From: UBA2334 sp964396895
GTDB taxonomy: Bacteria; Pseudomonadota; Gammaproteobacteria; Burkholderiales; Burkholderiaceae_C
Reading direction: 5' to 3'
Length of the DNA stretch: 64,000 bases
Assembly: GCA_964396895.1 (NCBI GenBank)
Contig: CAYNGJ010000021.1
Coordinates: 1-64,000, forward strand
In this document: one piece after another, positions 8,436 through 17,403 of the stretch
Layout of the letters: every line of letters starts with the position of its first letter
Position numbering within the stretch: position 1 is the stretch's first letter
Notes under the pieces: generated by a model
Database searches by the model: none
Seen by the model: only the letters and a program-made list of their open reading frames with translations
What the model was told of the DNA's origin: nothing
Made by a program: the position numbers and the translations under genes

Positions 8436-9830
8436 ATGACACGCCAGACCCGCCCGACCGCCTTCCCCTCTTCCGCCCTGCCCGCCCAAGGTGTGCGCCA
8501 GGTGGTTCTGCGCCGCACCCCCGTGGCTGCGGCCTGGGCGCTGGCCGCCACCTTGTCGGCCCTGTCGGGCACGACACAGGCGCAGTCGCTGGTGGACCTG
8601 TTCGAGTCGGCGCGGGGGTTTGACGCCACCTTCCAGGCGGCCAAGGCCAGCAATGACGCCGCGCAGGCCAAAGCCGAACAAGCCCGTGCCGGCCTCTTGC
8701 CCACCGTGGGACTGAGCAGCAGCGTGAGCCGCGCCAACGTGGACAACGCCGCCCCCGTGGCCGACCGCAGCTTTGGCAGCCAGAGCGTGGCCGTGGCCGC
8801 CAGCCAACCCCTGTATCGCCCCGCCAACCGGCTGGTGTTCGAACAAGGGCAAAAGTCCTTGCAGGTGGCCCAGGCACAGTTGGTGGCCGCCGAGCAAGAC
8901 CTGATCGTGCGCACCACCCAGGCCTATTTCGACGTGCTGGCCGCACAGGACACCCTCACCTTCGTGAACGCGCAAAAAGCCGCCGTGGCCGAGCAACTGG
9001 CCGCGGCCAAGCGCAACTTTGAAGTGGGCACCTCCACCGTCACCGATTCACGCGAAGCCCAGGCCCGCTTCGACTTGGTGCTGGCCCAGGAAATTGCCGC
9101 CGACAACGACCTGCGCGTGAAAAAGCTGGCGCTCGACACCTTGGTGGGCAAGTCGAACACCAGCCCGCTGCCCCTGGCGCTGCCGGTAGACCTGCCCGTG
9201 GCCACGCCCGACGACGTGACCCATTGGGTGAAGTTGGCCGAAACCGGCCACCCCAGCGTGCAGCAGGCCAGCACCGCCCTGGACATTGCCCAAATGGAAA
9301 CCCGCAAGGCCGAGGCCGGCCACGGCCCCACCGTTGACCTCACCGCCCAGTACCAGGTCGCGCGCGCACCGTCATCGACCACCGGCATCACCGGGCGCAG
9401 CAACACCGCCAGCGTCGGTGTGCAACTCAACCTGCCGCTGTTTGCCGGTTACGCCATCCAGAACCGGGTGAAGGAAACCCTGGCACTGGAAGACAAGGCC
9501 CGTGCCGACCTGGACACCGCCAAGCGCGCCGTTGCCCAGGCCACCCGCTCAGCTTTTTTTGGCGTGCAGTCGGGCAAAGGCCAGGTGCGGGCCCTGGAAG
9601 CGGCCGAGGCGTCCAGCCAGAGCGCGCTCGATGCCAACAAGTTGGGCTACCAAGTGGGCGTGCGCATCAACATTGACGTGCTCAATGCCCAAAGCCAGCT
9701 GTTCCAGACCAAACGTGACCTGGCCAAGGCCCGCTACGACGTGCTGGTGGGTGGGCTGAAGCTGCGTCAGGCCAGTGGCACGCTGGTGGCCGACGACCTG
9801 AACCGCGTCAACGCCCTCATCAAACGCTGA
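8436..9830 (+). CDS. TolC family outer-membrane efflux channel
   Basis: A 464-residue protein with a long signal sequence: a basic lead, then an Ala-rich core ending near TTQAQ at about 50. The mature part shows the internally duplicated alpha-helical barrel pattern of TolC (type I secretion OMP subgroup), with long Ala/Gln/Lys-rich helices and ADNDLRVKKLALDTLVG and RINIDVLNAQSQLF segments. It would complete the RND pump encoded upstream, and may also serve other exporters. ATG 8436 is used because the frame upstream overlaps the rhodanese gene. Confidence 0.92.
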   Translation: MTRQTRPTAFPSSALPAQGVRQVVLRRTPVAAAWALAATLSALSGTTQAQSLVDLFESARGFDATFQAAKASNDAAQAKAEQARAGLLPTVGLSSSVSRANVDNAAPVADRSFGSQSVAVAASQPLYRPANRLVFEQGQKSLQVAQAQLVAAEQDLIVRTTQAYFDVLAAQDTLTFVNAQKAAVAEQLAAAKRNFEVGTSTVTDSREAQARFDLVLAQEIAADNDLRVKKLALDTLVGKSNTSPLPLALPVDLPVATPDDVTHWVKLAETGHPSVQQASTALDIAQMETRKAEAGHGPTVDLTAQYQVARAPSSTTGITGRSNTASVGVQLNLPLFAGYAIQNRVKETLALEDKARADLDTAKRAVAQATRSAFFGVQSGKGQVRALEAAEASSQSALDANKLGYQVGVRINIDVLNAQSQLFQTKRDLAKARYDVLVGGLKLRQASGTLVADDLNRVNALIKR

Positions 9831-9883
9831 GCCAGGCGGCCCAGGTCGCCGCGCCCTGTTTTGGGCGGCCCCCTGTGGGCTGT

Positions 9884-11311
9884 TCAGTTTTGGTGGATCT
9901 CCAGGTCGGACTGGGCGTGCGCCAACAAAGCCGCCACCCCGGCCGCGGTGCGCACTGCAGCCCCTTGGTGTGACGCTGAAAACCGCTCGGCAGCGGCCAC
10001 TGCGGCTTGTCGCTGCCCAGGGTCGGCCACCCACGCCAATGCCGCACGCAGGCCATGGGCCATGTCGGCCACGCGGCGGGCGGCACCGGTGGCCTCGGCC
10101 TGATCGGCGGCGTCGGCAAAATTGAAGGTGTGAGGCCCCATCACCACCGGGCAGCCGCAGGCGGCAGCCTCAATCAGGTTTTGGCCCCCCAGCGGCTCAA
10201 AACTGCCCCCCAGCAAGGCAACATCCGCCAGGCTGTAATACAGCGCCATTTCCCCCAACGAATCCCCCAGCCACAGACTGGCGGGCACCGGCGGCACGTC
10301 GTCGCCTCCGCGCGCCAGGCGCTCGGCCCACTGGTCTCGGCGCTCGCACGGCCAGCCCGCGTCCTCCACGAGCTGTGCCACCGCCGCAAACCGCTGGGGG
10401 TGCCGGGGCACCAGCACCCATTGGATGCTTGAAAACCCAAAATCAGTAGCTGACTTTTCTTTGTAGACAAGCGATAGGGCCTTAATTTCCTTCAAAAACA
10501 AGGCTTCTTCACCCTCCCGTGAGCTGGCCAACAACACCACGGGTCGTGCCAGCCGCTGGCGCCACCGCTGGCCCAGGTTGCGCTGGGCGGCATCGGGGCG
10601 GGCGTCAAACTTCAGGTTGCCCCACACCCCCTGCACCCTGGCCCCCAAGCTGGCCAGGCGCTCGGCATCGCGAGGGGTCTGGGCAAACACCGCCGACAAG
10701 CCGGCGTAGGTCGGACGAGACAGCCAGCGCAAACGCTGGCCTTGCCGCCACGAGCGCTCGTTCAAGCGGGCGTTCACCAGCGCCAGTGGCACCCCAGCCC
10801 GCTGGCAACCCTGCACCAGGCAAGGCCAGATCTCGGTCTCCACCAGCACGCCCACGTCGGGACAAAAGTGGTGCAAAAAGCCCTGCACCGCCGCGGGATC
10901 ATCCCACGGCAACCAGGTCTGGGCATCACCGGGCAACAGGTGTCGGCTGCCCTCGGTCCAGCCCGTGGCCGTGCTGTGGGTCAGCAGCAAGCGCATGCCG
11001 GGCAACGCCTCGCGCAAGGCGGGCAACAAAGTGGCCGCCGCCCTGGCTTCGCCCAGCGAGACGGCGTGCACCCAAACCAGGTGGCCGGTGGGCGTGGCCA
11101 CCGCAGCGGCCACCGCCGTGTTGTACACACCGAAGCGGGTCTGCACCGCATGCGCGTACCCGGGTTCGGAAGCGGCGCGGCGCGCCAGTTTGCGCCGCAG
11201 CAGCGGCCGCGCCAAGCGCATGCCCAGGCCATACGCCCACAGACTGGCGCGCTCCAGCCAGCCCAGTGGCCTGGCAATGGGTGGGGCAGGTGCGCGGGGC
11301 AGCTGAGGCAT
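9884..11311 (-). CDS. waaA: 3-deoxy-D-manno-octulosonic acid (Kdo) transferase
   Basis: A 475-residue GT30 enzyme that transfers Kdo from CMP-Kdo to the lipid A precursor at the inner membrane. Visible family features are the N-terminal RASLWAYGLGMRLARPLL membrane-associated helix, HAVSLGEARAA with the catalytic Glu, VETEIWPCL, LLASSREGEE, VPRHPQRF and GGSFEPLGGQNLIEAAACG. The start at 11311 overlaps the stop of the upstream glycosyltransferase as TGATG, so the two are coupled. A dispersed repeat copy (10447-10487) encodes a low-GC, Lys-rich loop between GEE and VPRHP. That loop is somewhat longer than the E. coli equivalent as I remember it. Confidence 0.93.
   Translation of the reverse strand: MPQLPRAPAPPIARPLGWLERASLWAYGLGMRLARPLLRRKLARRAASEPGYAHAVQTRFGVYNTAVAAAVATPTGHLVWVHAVSLGEARAAATLLPALREALPGMRLLLTHSTATGWTEGSRHLLPGDAQTWLPWDDPAAVQGFLHHFCPDVGVLVETEIWPCLVQGCQRAGVPLALVNARLNERSWRQGQRLRWLSRPTYAGLSAVFAQTPRDAERLASLGARVQGVWGNLKFDARPDAAQRNLGQRWRQRLARPVVLLASSREGEEALFLKEIKALSLVYKEKSATDFGFSSIQWVLVPRHPQRFAAVAQLVEDAGWPCERRDQWAERLARGGDDVPPVPASLWLGDSLGEMALYYSLADVALLGGSFEPLGGQNLIEAAACGCPVVMGPHTFNFADAADQAEATGAARRVADMAHGLRAALAWVADPGQRQAAVAAAERFSASHQGAAVRTAAGVAALLAHAQSDLEIHQN
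10447..10487 (+). repeat. Dispersed element copy 2, inside waaA
   Basis: TAGCT at 10447-10451, 17 bases, AAGCG at 10469-10473, then AGGGCC and an AATTTCCTTCAAAAA tail. It lies antisense within waaA and is read in frame as part of the KEIKALSLVYKEKSATDF loop. Confidence 0.75.
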
Positions 11312-12381
11312 CAGCCCGCCGTGGCCCACAGTTGCCGGTACACGCGACCGATGCCATCGGCCTCGGCTTGCAAGGAAAAGTGCTGGCTCACGCGTTCGCG
11401 GGCGCGCTGCCCTTTGGCACGGGTGCGCTCGGGGTCGGTCAGCAGTTGGTCCAGCGCGTGGGCCAGGGCGGCGGCGTCGCCGGTGGGCACCAGGAGCCCT
11501 TCCTGTCCGGGGGTGATCAATTCTTCAAACGCCCCAGTGCGGGAGCACACCAGGGCACAGCCGGTGGCGGCGGCTTCGAACGGCGTCAGCCCAAAAGGTT
11601 CGTAACGGGGGCAGGCCACACAAACCAGGCAGCGCTGGTACCAGCGGTGCACCTCACCCGCCGCCACCTCGCCCAAAAACACCAGCCGCTCGCTCAACCC
11701 AGCGGCGGCTATGCGCTCTTTCAGGTCGGTTTCAAAAGCGCGGTGCTGCGGCTGCGCCAACCCGGCAATGACGGCGGTGACCTCGGGGTAACGGGGCAAC
11801 ACGGCCAGCAGGGCATCGACAAACACGTCGGTGCCTTTGTCGGGCCGCACGCGGCCAAACACGCCCACGCCCAGCTGGCCTGGCAGTCCGCTGTCGGCCC
11901 AGGCCAGGGTTTTGTCCACGGGGGAAAAACGGGCCAAGTCGATGCCATGGTGCACCACGGCGGTGGTGTTGGGCACACAGTCGGCCGCTTTCTGGGTGGT
12001 GGCGATGACCGCATCCATGCGCGAAATCAACCAACGCGGAAACGCGCCATGCACATGCTGCGCGGCCGACGTGAACACGAGGCGCACGGGCAGGCGCAGC
12101 ACGTCGCGCGCCCACAACCCAGCCAACATCTCGTGGTCGCGGCGCACATGCCAGATGCGAAATGGCCGTCCCGGCGGCGGTCGACGCGACACCCGAATGG
12201 CGTCGCCCAAACGCATGCCCACCACCCCATTGGACTGGGTGGTGCCACAGTAGCCCAGCGCCCACTGCGTCATCTGCAACGGCACCAGCGCGTTCACGGT
12301 GGCCGAGACGCCGGTGTAGCGTTTCTTCAGGTTGAACACGATGACTTCGGGGTCAGCGCTGAGTCCGGGGTGCAGGGGCAT
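11311..12381 (-). CDS. Glycosyltransferase family 4, probable LPS core sugar transferase
   Basis: A 356-residue GT-B fold transferase. The donor-binding C-terminal half has VFGRVRPDKGTDVFVDAL and the E-x7-E type motif RYEPFGLTPFEAAATG. The N-terminal half has IWHVRRDHEML, which resembles the acceptor region of LpcC-like mannosyltransferases of the LPS inner core. It is the first gene of a coupled pair with waaA, which supports a role in core oligosaccharide assembly on the cytoplasmic side. The sugar transferred cannot be stated. The phosphohexomutase upstream may supply its nucleotide-sugar precursor. Confidence 0.82.
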   Translation of the reverse strand: MPLHPGLSADPEVIVFNLKKRYTGVSATVNALVPLQMTQWALGYCGTTQSNGVVGMRLGDAIRVSRRPPPGRPFRIWHVRRDHEMLAGLWARDVLRLPVRLVFTSAAQHVHGAFPRWLISRMDAVIATTQKAADCVPNTTAVVHHGIDLARFSPVDKTLAWADSGLPGQLGVGVFGRVRPDKGTDVFVDALLAVLPRYPEVTAVIAGLAQPQHRAFETDLKERIAAAGLSERLVFLGEVAAGEVHRWYQRCLVCVACPRYEPFGLTPFEAAATGCALVCSRTGAFEELITPGQEGLLVPTGDAAALAHALDQLLTDPERTRAKGQRARERVSQHFSLQAEADGIGRVYRQLWATAG

Positions 12382-12413
12382 GGAGGGGGGCCATCGGGGG
12401 TTGGGGGAATGGG

Positions 12414-13793
12414 TCAGTGGGCGGCGCTGCCCACCACGGCATCGGGTTTGACGCTGCGCAGCAGGGCCAGCATCTCGGCCTCGATGCGGTGCAGTGCCTC
12501 GGGGGTGTGGCCCTCGAAGCGCAGCACCAGCACCGGCGTGGTGTTGGACGCGCGGATCAGGCCGAAGCCGTCCGGCCAGTCCACCCGCAGGCCGTCAATG
12601 GTGCTGACCCGGGCGGGCGCCGCAAAGTGGGCTTGCTGCAAACGCATCACCACGGCGTGGGGTTCGCCCTCGGCACAGGCCACATTGAGCTCGGGCGTGC
12701 TGTGGCTGGTGGGCAGGGCCTCCAGCACGGCACTGGGGTCGTCGTGGCGGCTGAGGATTTCCAGCATGCGGGCACCGGCGTAGGTGCCGTCGTCAAACCC
12801 GTACCAACGCTCCTTGAAGAAGATGTGGCCGCTCATCTCGCCGCCCAGCGGGGAATCCACCTCTTTCATGCGCGCTTTGATGAGCGAATGGCCGGTTTTG
12901 AATATTTCGGCCACACCGCCCGCCGCTTCGATGGCGGGTGCCAGGCGTTGCGTGCACTTCACGTCGAACAAAATGGTGCCACCGGGCACGCGCGACAGCA
13001 CGTCCTGGGCAAACAGCATCATCTGGCGGTCGGGGTAGATGTTGTTGCCGTGGCGGGTGATCAAGCCCAAGCGGTCACCGTCACCGTCAAAGGCCAGGCC
13101 CAGGTCGGCACCGGTGCTGGCCAATGCGGCCATCAGGTCGCGCAGGTTCTCGGGCTTGCTGGGGTCGGGGTGGTGGTTGGGAAAATGGCCGTCCACCTCG
13201 CTGAACAACTCAATCACCTCGCAGCCCAAAGCCCTGAAAATGCCGGGCGCCGAGGCACCGGCCACGCCGTTGCCACTGTCCACCACAATTTTCAGTGGCC
13301 GTGCCAGGTGCACGTCGCCCACGATGCGTTGGGCATAGTCCTCGTCCACACGGACCTGGCGCACACCGCCACCCGCTTTCAGCACCCAGCTGTCGGTCTC
13401 CATGGTGCGGCGAAGTTGCTGAATCTCTTCACCGTAGATGGCCCGCCCGGCCAACACCATCTTGAAGCCGTTGTGGTCTTTGGGGTTGTGGCTGCCCGTG
13501 ACCTGAATGCCGCTGCGGCACAGCGTGCTGGCCGCAAAGTACAGCATGGGGGTGGTGACCATGCCCACGTCCAGCACCTGCACACCGGCGGCCACCAGGC
13601 CGCGCATCAGGGCCTGGCTCATGGCCGGCCCGGTGAGTCGGCCATCCCGCCCCACCGCCACCGTGGTCTCGCCGGCGGCGAGCGCGGCCGTGCCAAAGGC
13701 CTTGCCCAGGGCTTCGGCCACGTCCTCATTCAGGGCGGTGGGCACCACACCCCGGATGTCGTAGGCTTTGAAAACGGAAGTGACGAGCTGCAT
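12414..13793 (-). CDS. Phosphomannomutase/phosphoglucomutase (AlgC/ManB type)
   Basis: A 459-residue alpha-D-phosphohexomutase. Conserved loops seen are the phosphoserine loop TGSHNPKDHNGFK near residue 100, the metal loop FDGDGDRLG near 230, the sugar-binding EMSGHIFF loop, and the phosphate-binding IRASNTTPVLVLRFEG end. It interconverts hexose 1- and 6-phosphates for nucleotide-sugar synthesis. The start MQLVTSVFKAYDIRG at 13793 gives the family's usual N-terminus (SIFKAYDIRG) with an AGGGG ribosome site nearby. It lies 32 bases upstream of the LPS glycosyltransferase on the same strand, so one surface-polysaccharide operon is likely. Confidence 0.93.
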   Translation of the reverse strand: MQLVTSVFKAYDIRGVVPTALNEDVAEALGKAFGTAALAAGETTVAVGRDGRLTGPAMSQALMRGLVAAGVQVLDVGMVTTPMLYFAASTLCRSGIQVTGSHNPKDHNGFKMVLAGRAIYGEEIQQLRRTMETDSWVLKAGGGVRQVRVDEDYAQRIVGDVHLARPLKIVVDSGNGVAGASAPGIFRALGCEVIELFSEVDGHFPNHHPDPSKPENLRDLMAALASTGADLGLAFDGDGDRLGLITRHGNNIYPDRQMMLFAQDVLSRVPGGTILFDVKCTQRLAPAIEAAGGVAEIFKTGHSLIKARMKEVDSPLGGEMSGHIFFKERWYGFDDGTYAGARMLEILSRHDDPSAVLEALPTSHSTPELNVACAEGEPHAVVMRLQQAHFAAPARVSTIDGLRVDWPDGFGLIRASNTTPVLVLRFEGHTPEALHRIEAEMLALLRSVKPDAVVGSAAH

Positions 13794-13930
13794 GACGAAA
13801 ACCCCTGTGTGTTGTGAATGACCACACGCTGGCGCGTGACAGCGTGCGCGCGAATTGTAGGCGGCCACCGGGCGGAGCCACAGGTCCGAAAATGACCAAT
13901 CCGCATGGCTGCCCTCTGTACCATGGCCCC

Positions 13931-15574
13931 ATGCACCGCGCCCGCACCCCAACCACACGCTCGCCTGCCGCCCCGCACACGGCGCAGGTCGTGCAGTGCG
14001 GCGCAGCGGGCGATTCGGTGGCACCGCCACCACTGGATGACCAAGCCTGCTACCTGGCCCTCGCCGCGCGTGACGCGCGGTTTGACGGGCGTTTTTTCAC
14101 CGGTGTCACGTCCACGGGCATCTACTGTCGGCCCATTTGCCGGGTGCGCACGCCCCAGGCAGCCAACTGCGTGTTCTTCAACCTGGCGGCGCAGGCAGAG
14201 CAAGCGGGTTTTCGCCCCTGCCTGCGCTGCCGCCCGGAACTGGCCCCGCAGACGCGGCACTGGTCTGCCCAGGACGCCACCCAATTGCTGCTGCAACAGG
14301 CGTGCCAGTGGCTGGCGCACGCCGCGTCGGCCAGCCACCTGAACGACGGCGCCCCCCTGCCCCGGCTGGCCCAGCGCCTGGGCGTGTCTGAACGGCATGT
14401 GCGCCGCATCTTCCAGACCCACCTCGGCGTGTCGCCGCTGCAGTACCTGCAAACCCAGCGCCTGCTCTCCGCCAAACAACTGCTCACCGACACCCAGCTG
14501 CCCATGTCTGAAGTGGCCTGGCTCAGCGGATTTGCCAGTGTGCGCCGGTTCAACGCCAGCCTGCAGACCCACTACGCGCTCACCCCCAGCGCCATGCGAA
14601 AACACATTGGCCACCCCCAAGCCAGCTCTGCGGCGGTGCAGGGGGCGGGCACCCGGGTCAGGCTGGCCTACCGCCCGCCCGTGGCCATTGCTGAACTGCT
14701 CCGGTTTCTGGCCCTGCGGGCCATCAAAGGGGTGGAGTGTGTGGACTTGGCCGCGCGCCGCATCACCCGAACCCTGGCGGTGCGGCACCCGCTCCCAGCC
14801 ACCGCCAGCGCTGCGGCGCCGACCACCCCCGCCTGGCTCACTGGCTGGATACAAGTGACCTGGCCCAACGACACTCCCTGCGCGGAACTCACCGTGAGCG
14901 ACGACTTGTGCCACGCCTTGCCCGCGGTCATCAGCCGGGTGCGCGACTGGCTGGACCTGGATGCCGACCCGGCCGCCGTGGCCCACACCCTGGCGGCGGA
15001 TTTCCCCTTGGCCAACGGGTTGCGGGTGCCCGGCACGGTCGACAGCTTCGAGCTGGCCGTGCGCGCCGTGCTGGGTCAAATGGTCACGGTGCAAGCGGCC
15101 ACCACGGTGTGCCAGCGCGTGGCACACACATGGGGCAGCCCCGTGGACAGTCCCTGGCCTGGACTGACGCACCTGTTTCCCACGCCCGAGCAATGGCTGG
15201 CCGCACCGGCTGAAGCGCTGGGGGCACTGGGCATCACCCGGCAAAAACAGCTGGCCATCGGCGCACTGGCCCAGCACCTGCAAGCCGACCCCGACTGGCT
15301 GAGTCCGGGGGCAGACCCACACGCCACCCACGCCCATTTGCTCACCTTGCCCGGGGTGGGGCCTTGGACAGCCAGCTACATTGTCATGCGTTCCCTGCAC
15401 TGGCCCGACGCCTTTCCGGCAGGCGATGTGGCCTTGCAAACCGCCCTGCGCACCCGCCAACTACCCCATCCCCAGCAAGCCACCACCCAGCGGGCCAGCG
15501 TCTGGCAGCCCTGGCGCAGCTATGCGGCCATGGCCTTGTGGCAGGGAATGGGAGCGCACGATACAACAATTTAA
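13931..15574 (+). CDS. Ada N-terminal domain/AraC regulator fused to AlkA DNA-3-methyladenine glycosylase
   Basis: A 547-residue fusion. Residues 66, 70, 97 and 100 are Cys with the exact 4-27-3 spacing of the Ada zinc site (C38, C42, C69, C72 in E. coli); Cys66 would accept methyl groups from phosphotriesters. An AraC-type HTH follows (LAQRLGVSERHVRRIF). Next come an AlkA N-terminal domain and a HhH-GPD glycosylase with LPGVGPWTASYIVMRSL and the catalytic Asp in PAGDVAL. The protein probably both senses alkylation damage and excises methylated bases. It is followed by the methyltransferase gene at 15622. ATG 13931 gives MHRARTPT. Confidence 0.92.
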   Translation: MHRARTPTTRSPAAPHTAQVVQCGAAGDSVAPPPLDDQACYLALAARDARFDGRFFTGVTSTGIYCRPICRVRTPQAANCVFFNLAAQAEQAGFRPCLRCRPELAPQTRHWSAQDATQLLLQQACQWLAHAASASHLNDGAPLPRLAQRLGVSERHVRRIFQTHLGVSPLQYLQTQRLLSAKQLLTDTQLPMSEVAWLSGFASVRRFNASLQTHYALTPSAMRKHIGHPQASSAAVQGAGTRVRLAYRPPVAIAELLRFLALRAIKGVECVDLAARRITRTLAVRHPLPATASAAAPTTPAWLTGWIQVTWPNDTPCAELTVSDDLCHALPAVISRVRDWLDLDADPAAVAHTLAADFPLANGLRVPGTVDSFELAVRAVLGQMVTVQAATTVCQRVAHTWGSPVDSPWPGLTHLFPTPEQWLAAPAEALGALGITRQKQLAIGALAQHLQADPDWLSPGADPHATHAHLLTLPGVGPWTASYIVMRSLHWPDAFPAGDVALQTALRTRQLPHPQQATTQRASVWQPWRSYAAMALWQGMGAHDTTI

Positions 15575-15577
15575 GCA

Positions 15578-15618
15578 TAGCAAACTATTCATACAAATAA
15601 AGCTCTGGAGGCATTTTT
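15578..15618 (+). repeat. Dispersed element copy 3, between alkA and ogt
   Basis: TAGCA at 15578-15582, 17 bases, AAGCT at 15600-15604, then CTGGAGGCATTTTTGA. It fills most of the 47-base gap between the two repair genes and ends at the ogt start, so it may supply the ogt leader (CTGGAGGC). Confidence 0.65.
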
Positions 15619-15621
15619 GAC

Positions 15622-16125
15622 ATGAAATTCATTCCACCACCACTGTGCAGCACGGTCACCACCCCGCTGGGTGCCATGGTGTTGGCCGCGTCGGACACTG
15701 GCCTGGTCGGTGCCTGGTTTGTCGGGCAACGCCACGCACCAGACTTTTCTGCCTGGCCCAGCACCCCCTCCCCCGCCGACCACCCCACCTTGGCCACCGC
15801 CGCACAACAGCTGCAGGAGTACTTTCGCCGCCAACGACTGGCGTTTGACCTGCCGCTGGACCTGGGGCGCGGCACGGTGTTCCAGCAGCAGGTGTGGCAC
15901 GCGCTGCTGGACCTACCGGCAGGCCACACCACCACTTATGGCCAACTGGCGGCGCGGCTGCACCGCCCCCTGGCCAGCCGGGCCATCGGTGCGGCGGTGG
16001 GCCGCAACCCCATCAGCATCGTGGTGCCTTGCCACCGGGTGGTGGGCGCGCAGGGCCGATTGACCGGCTACGCCGGTGGCCTGGACAAAAAAGTGGCCCT
16101 CCTCCAACTCGAAAGACCCCTTTGA
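15622..16125 (+). CDS. ogt: Methylated-DNA--[protein]-cysteine S-methyltransferase
   Basis: A 167-residue O6-alkylguanine-DNA alkyltransferase. The acceptor Cys (about residue 137) lies in IVVPCHRVVGAQGRLTGYAGG, with the preceding RAIGAAVGRNP helix and the FQQQVWHALLDLPAG motif of the DNA-binding domain. It removes methyl groups from O6-methylguanine by suicide transfer to the cysteine. It stands just after the Ada-AlkA fusion, which lacks this domain, so the two genes together reconstitute the adaptive response. The stop overlaps the next start as TTGA. Confidence 0.93.
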   Translation: MKFIPPPLCSTVTTPLGAMVLAASDTGLVGAWFVGQRHAPDFSAWPSTPSPADHPTLATAAQQLQEYFRRQRLAFDLPLDLGRGTVFQQQVWHALLDLPAGHTTTYGQLAARLHRPLASRAIGAAVGRNPISIVVPCHRVVGAQGRLTGYAGGLDKKVALLQLERPL

Positions 16126-17027
16126 ACGACACACCCACCCCCCAGCCCTGGCTGAAAGATTTTGTCTGGCTGGCTGCCATCTGGGGTGCCTCATTCATGT
16201 TCATGCGCGTGGCAGCGCTGGAGTTTGGGGCCGTGGCGACGGCGGCGGTTCGGGTCAGCGTGGCCTCGCTGTTCCTGTTTCCCCTGCTTTGGCACCGTGG
16301 ACAGGTGTCAGTGCTGCAACGGCACTGGCGGCGTGTGTTTGGCGTGGGGCTGCTGAACTCGGGCATTCCGTTTGCGTGCTACTCGTATGCGCTGCTCTAC
16401 ATCACCACCAGCCTGTCGTCCATCCTGAACGCCACCGTGCCGCTGTTTGGCGCCTTGGTGGCCTGGGTGTGGCTGAAAGACCGCCCCACCCCCCTGCGCA
16501 TGGTCGGCCTGGCCATCGGCTTTGCCGGGGTGGCCATGCTGGCCTGGGGCAAAGCCAGCTTCAAGCCCGATGCGTCTGGCCTGTCGTCGGGCTGGGCCAT
16601 CGTGGCCTGCCTGACCGCCACGCTGTGTTACGGCCTGGCCGCCAGTGCCACCAAAAAATACCTGGGTGGTTTGCCGCCACTGGTCACGGCCACCGGCAGC
16701 CAGATGGGTGCGGCCCTGGGGCTGGCTGTGCCGGCGGCGTGGTTCTGGCCCAGTGCCGTGCCAGGTTGGCACGCCTGGGGGGCCGCGGTGGTGCTGGGGG
16801 TGTTGTGCACGGGGCTGGCCTACATCCTGTACTTCAGGCTCATCGAACAAGCCGGGCCCGCCAAGGCCCTGGCGGTGACATTTTTGGTGCCGGTGTTTGC
16901 CGTGGGTTACGGCGCCATGCTGCTGGACGAAACCGTGACCAGCTGGACCTGGGTGTGCGGGGCCGTCATTTTTGCGGGCACTGCCTTGTCCACCGGACTG
17001 GTGGGGCGAAAACCAACGCCTGCGTGA
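16122..17027 (+). CDS. EamA/DMT family transporter
   Basis: A 301-residue protein with about ten membrane helices arranged as two EamA repeats (AAIWGASFMFMRVAALEFG in the first; LCYGLAASATKKYLGG starting the second), ending in a short positively charged tail. The family exports metabolites or amino acids; the substrate is unknown. The start is inferred to be TTG at 16122, overlapping the ogt stop as TTGA. The first ATG (16197) would cut off half of the first helix. Linkage to DNA repair genes is probably positional. Confidence 0.82.
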   Translation: MNDTPTPQPWLKDFVWLAAIWGASFMFMRVAALEFGAVATAAVRVSVASLFLFPLLWHRGQVSVLQRHWRRVFGVGLLNSGIPFACYSYALLYITTSLSSILNATVPLFGALVAWVWLKDRPTPLRMVGLAIGFAGVAMLAWGKASFKPDASGLSSGWAIVACLTATLCYGLAASATKKYLGGLPPLVTATGSQMGAALGLAVPAAWFWPSAVPGWHAWGAAVVLGVLCTGLAYILYFRLIEQAGPAKALAVTFLVPVFAVGYGAMLLDETVTSWTWVCGAVIFAGTALSTGLVGRKPTPA

Positions 17028-17098
17028 GCGCCCCACACCGACACGCTGTGGGAGAGCTGCGGTGGCTGGAAGGCGTGGTGTGAATGGTCCCTGTGGCG

Positions 17099-17175
17099 TG
17101 GCCAGCCCGACTGGACTCGAACCAGTTACCCCAAACTTAGAAGGTTTGTGCTCTATCCAGATGAGCTACGGGCTG
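17099..17175 (-). tRNA. tRNA-Arg (anticodon TCT)
   Basis: The minus strand folds as a 77-base tRNA. The acceptor CAGCCCG pairs with CGGGCTG, followed by discriminator G and an encoded CCA. The D arm is AGCTCATCTGGATAGAGC. The anticodon stem CAAAC/GTTTG encloses the loop CTTCTAA with anticodon TCT, and the T arm is CTGGTTCGAGTCCAG. Confidence 0.95.
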
Positions 17176-17252
17176 CCGTGAAACGGTGCGACGGATCAAT
17201 TTTAGACCCCACCACCGCGGCGAACGTGCCGTTGGACCTCGGTGCAGGGGCG

Positions 17253-17290
17253 AAAAAAAAGGCCACACACGGGGTGTGAGGCCTTTTTTT
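17253..17290 (-). terminator. Terminator downstream of tRNA-Pro
   Basis: GGCCACACAC pairs with GTGTGAGGCC around a short GGG loop, flanked by eight A on the left and seven T on the right. It can act in both directions. On the minus strand it lies 9 bases after the tRNA-Pro 3' end. Confidence 0.85.
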
Positions 17291-17298
17291 GTTGTGAA

Positions 17299-17375
17299 TG
17301 GTCGGGGCGGCGGGATTCGAACTCGCGACCCTCTGCTCCCAAAGCAGATGCGCTACCAGGCTGCGCTACGCCCCG
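17299..17375 (-). tRNA. tRNA-Pro (anticodon TGG)
   Basis: A 77-base minus-strand tRNA. The acceptor CGGGGCG pairs with CGCCCCG, followed by A and an encoded CCA. The D arm is AGCGCAGCCTGGTAGCGC. The anticodon stem TCTGC/GCAGA encloses the loop TTTGGGA, giving anticodon TGG with the G37 typical of proline tRNAs. The T arm is GCGAGTTCGAATCCCGC. Confidence 0.95.
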
Positions 17376-17403
17376 ACTAAGCCTTGCATTATAGCGCCAA
17401 GAA

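Noticed and set aside
10441..10500. Frameshift or pseudogene in waaA because of the AT-rich patch
   Set aside because: The frame is open and the motifs on both sides are in register, so the gene looks functional.
17028..17100. A small gene between the DMT transporter and the tRNAs
   Set aside because: The frames here are extensions of shadows or run into the tRNA genes; no start signals are seen.
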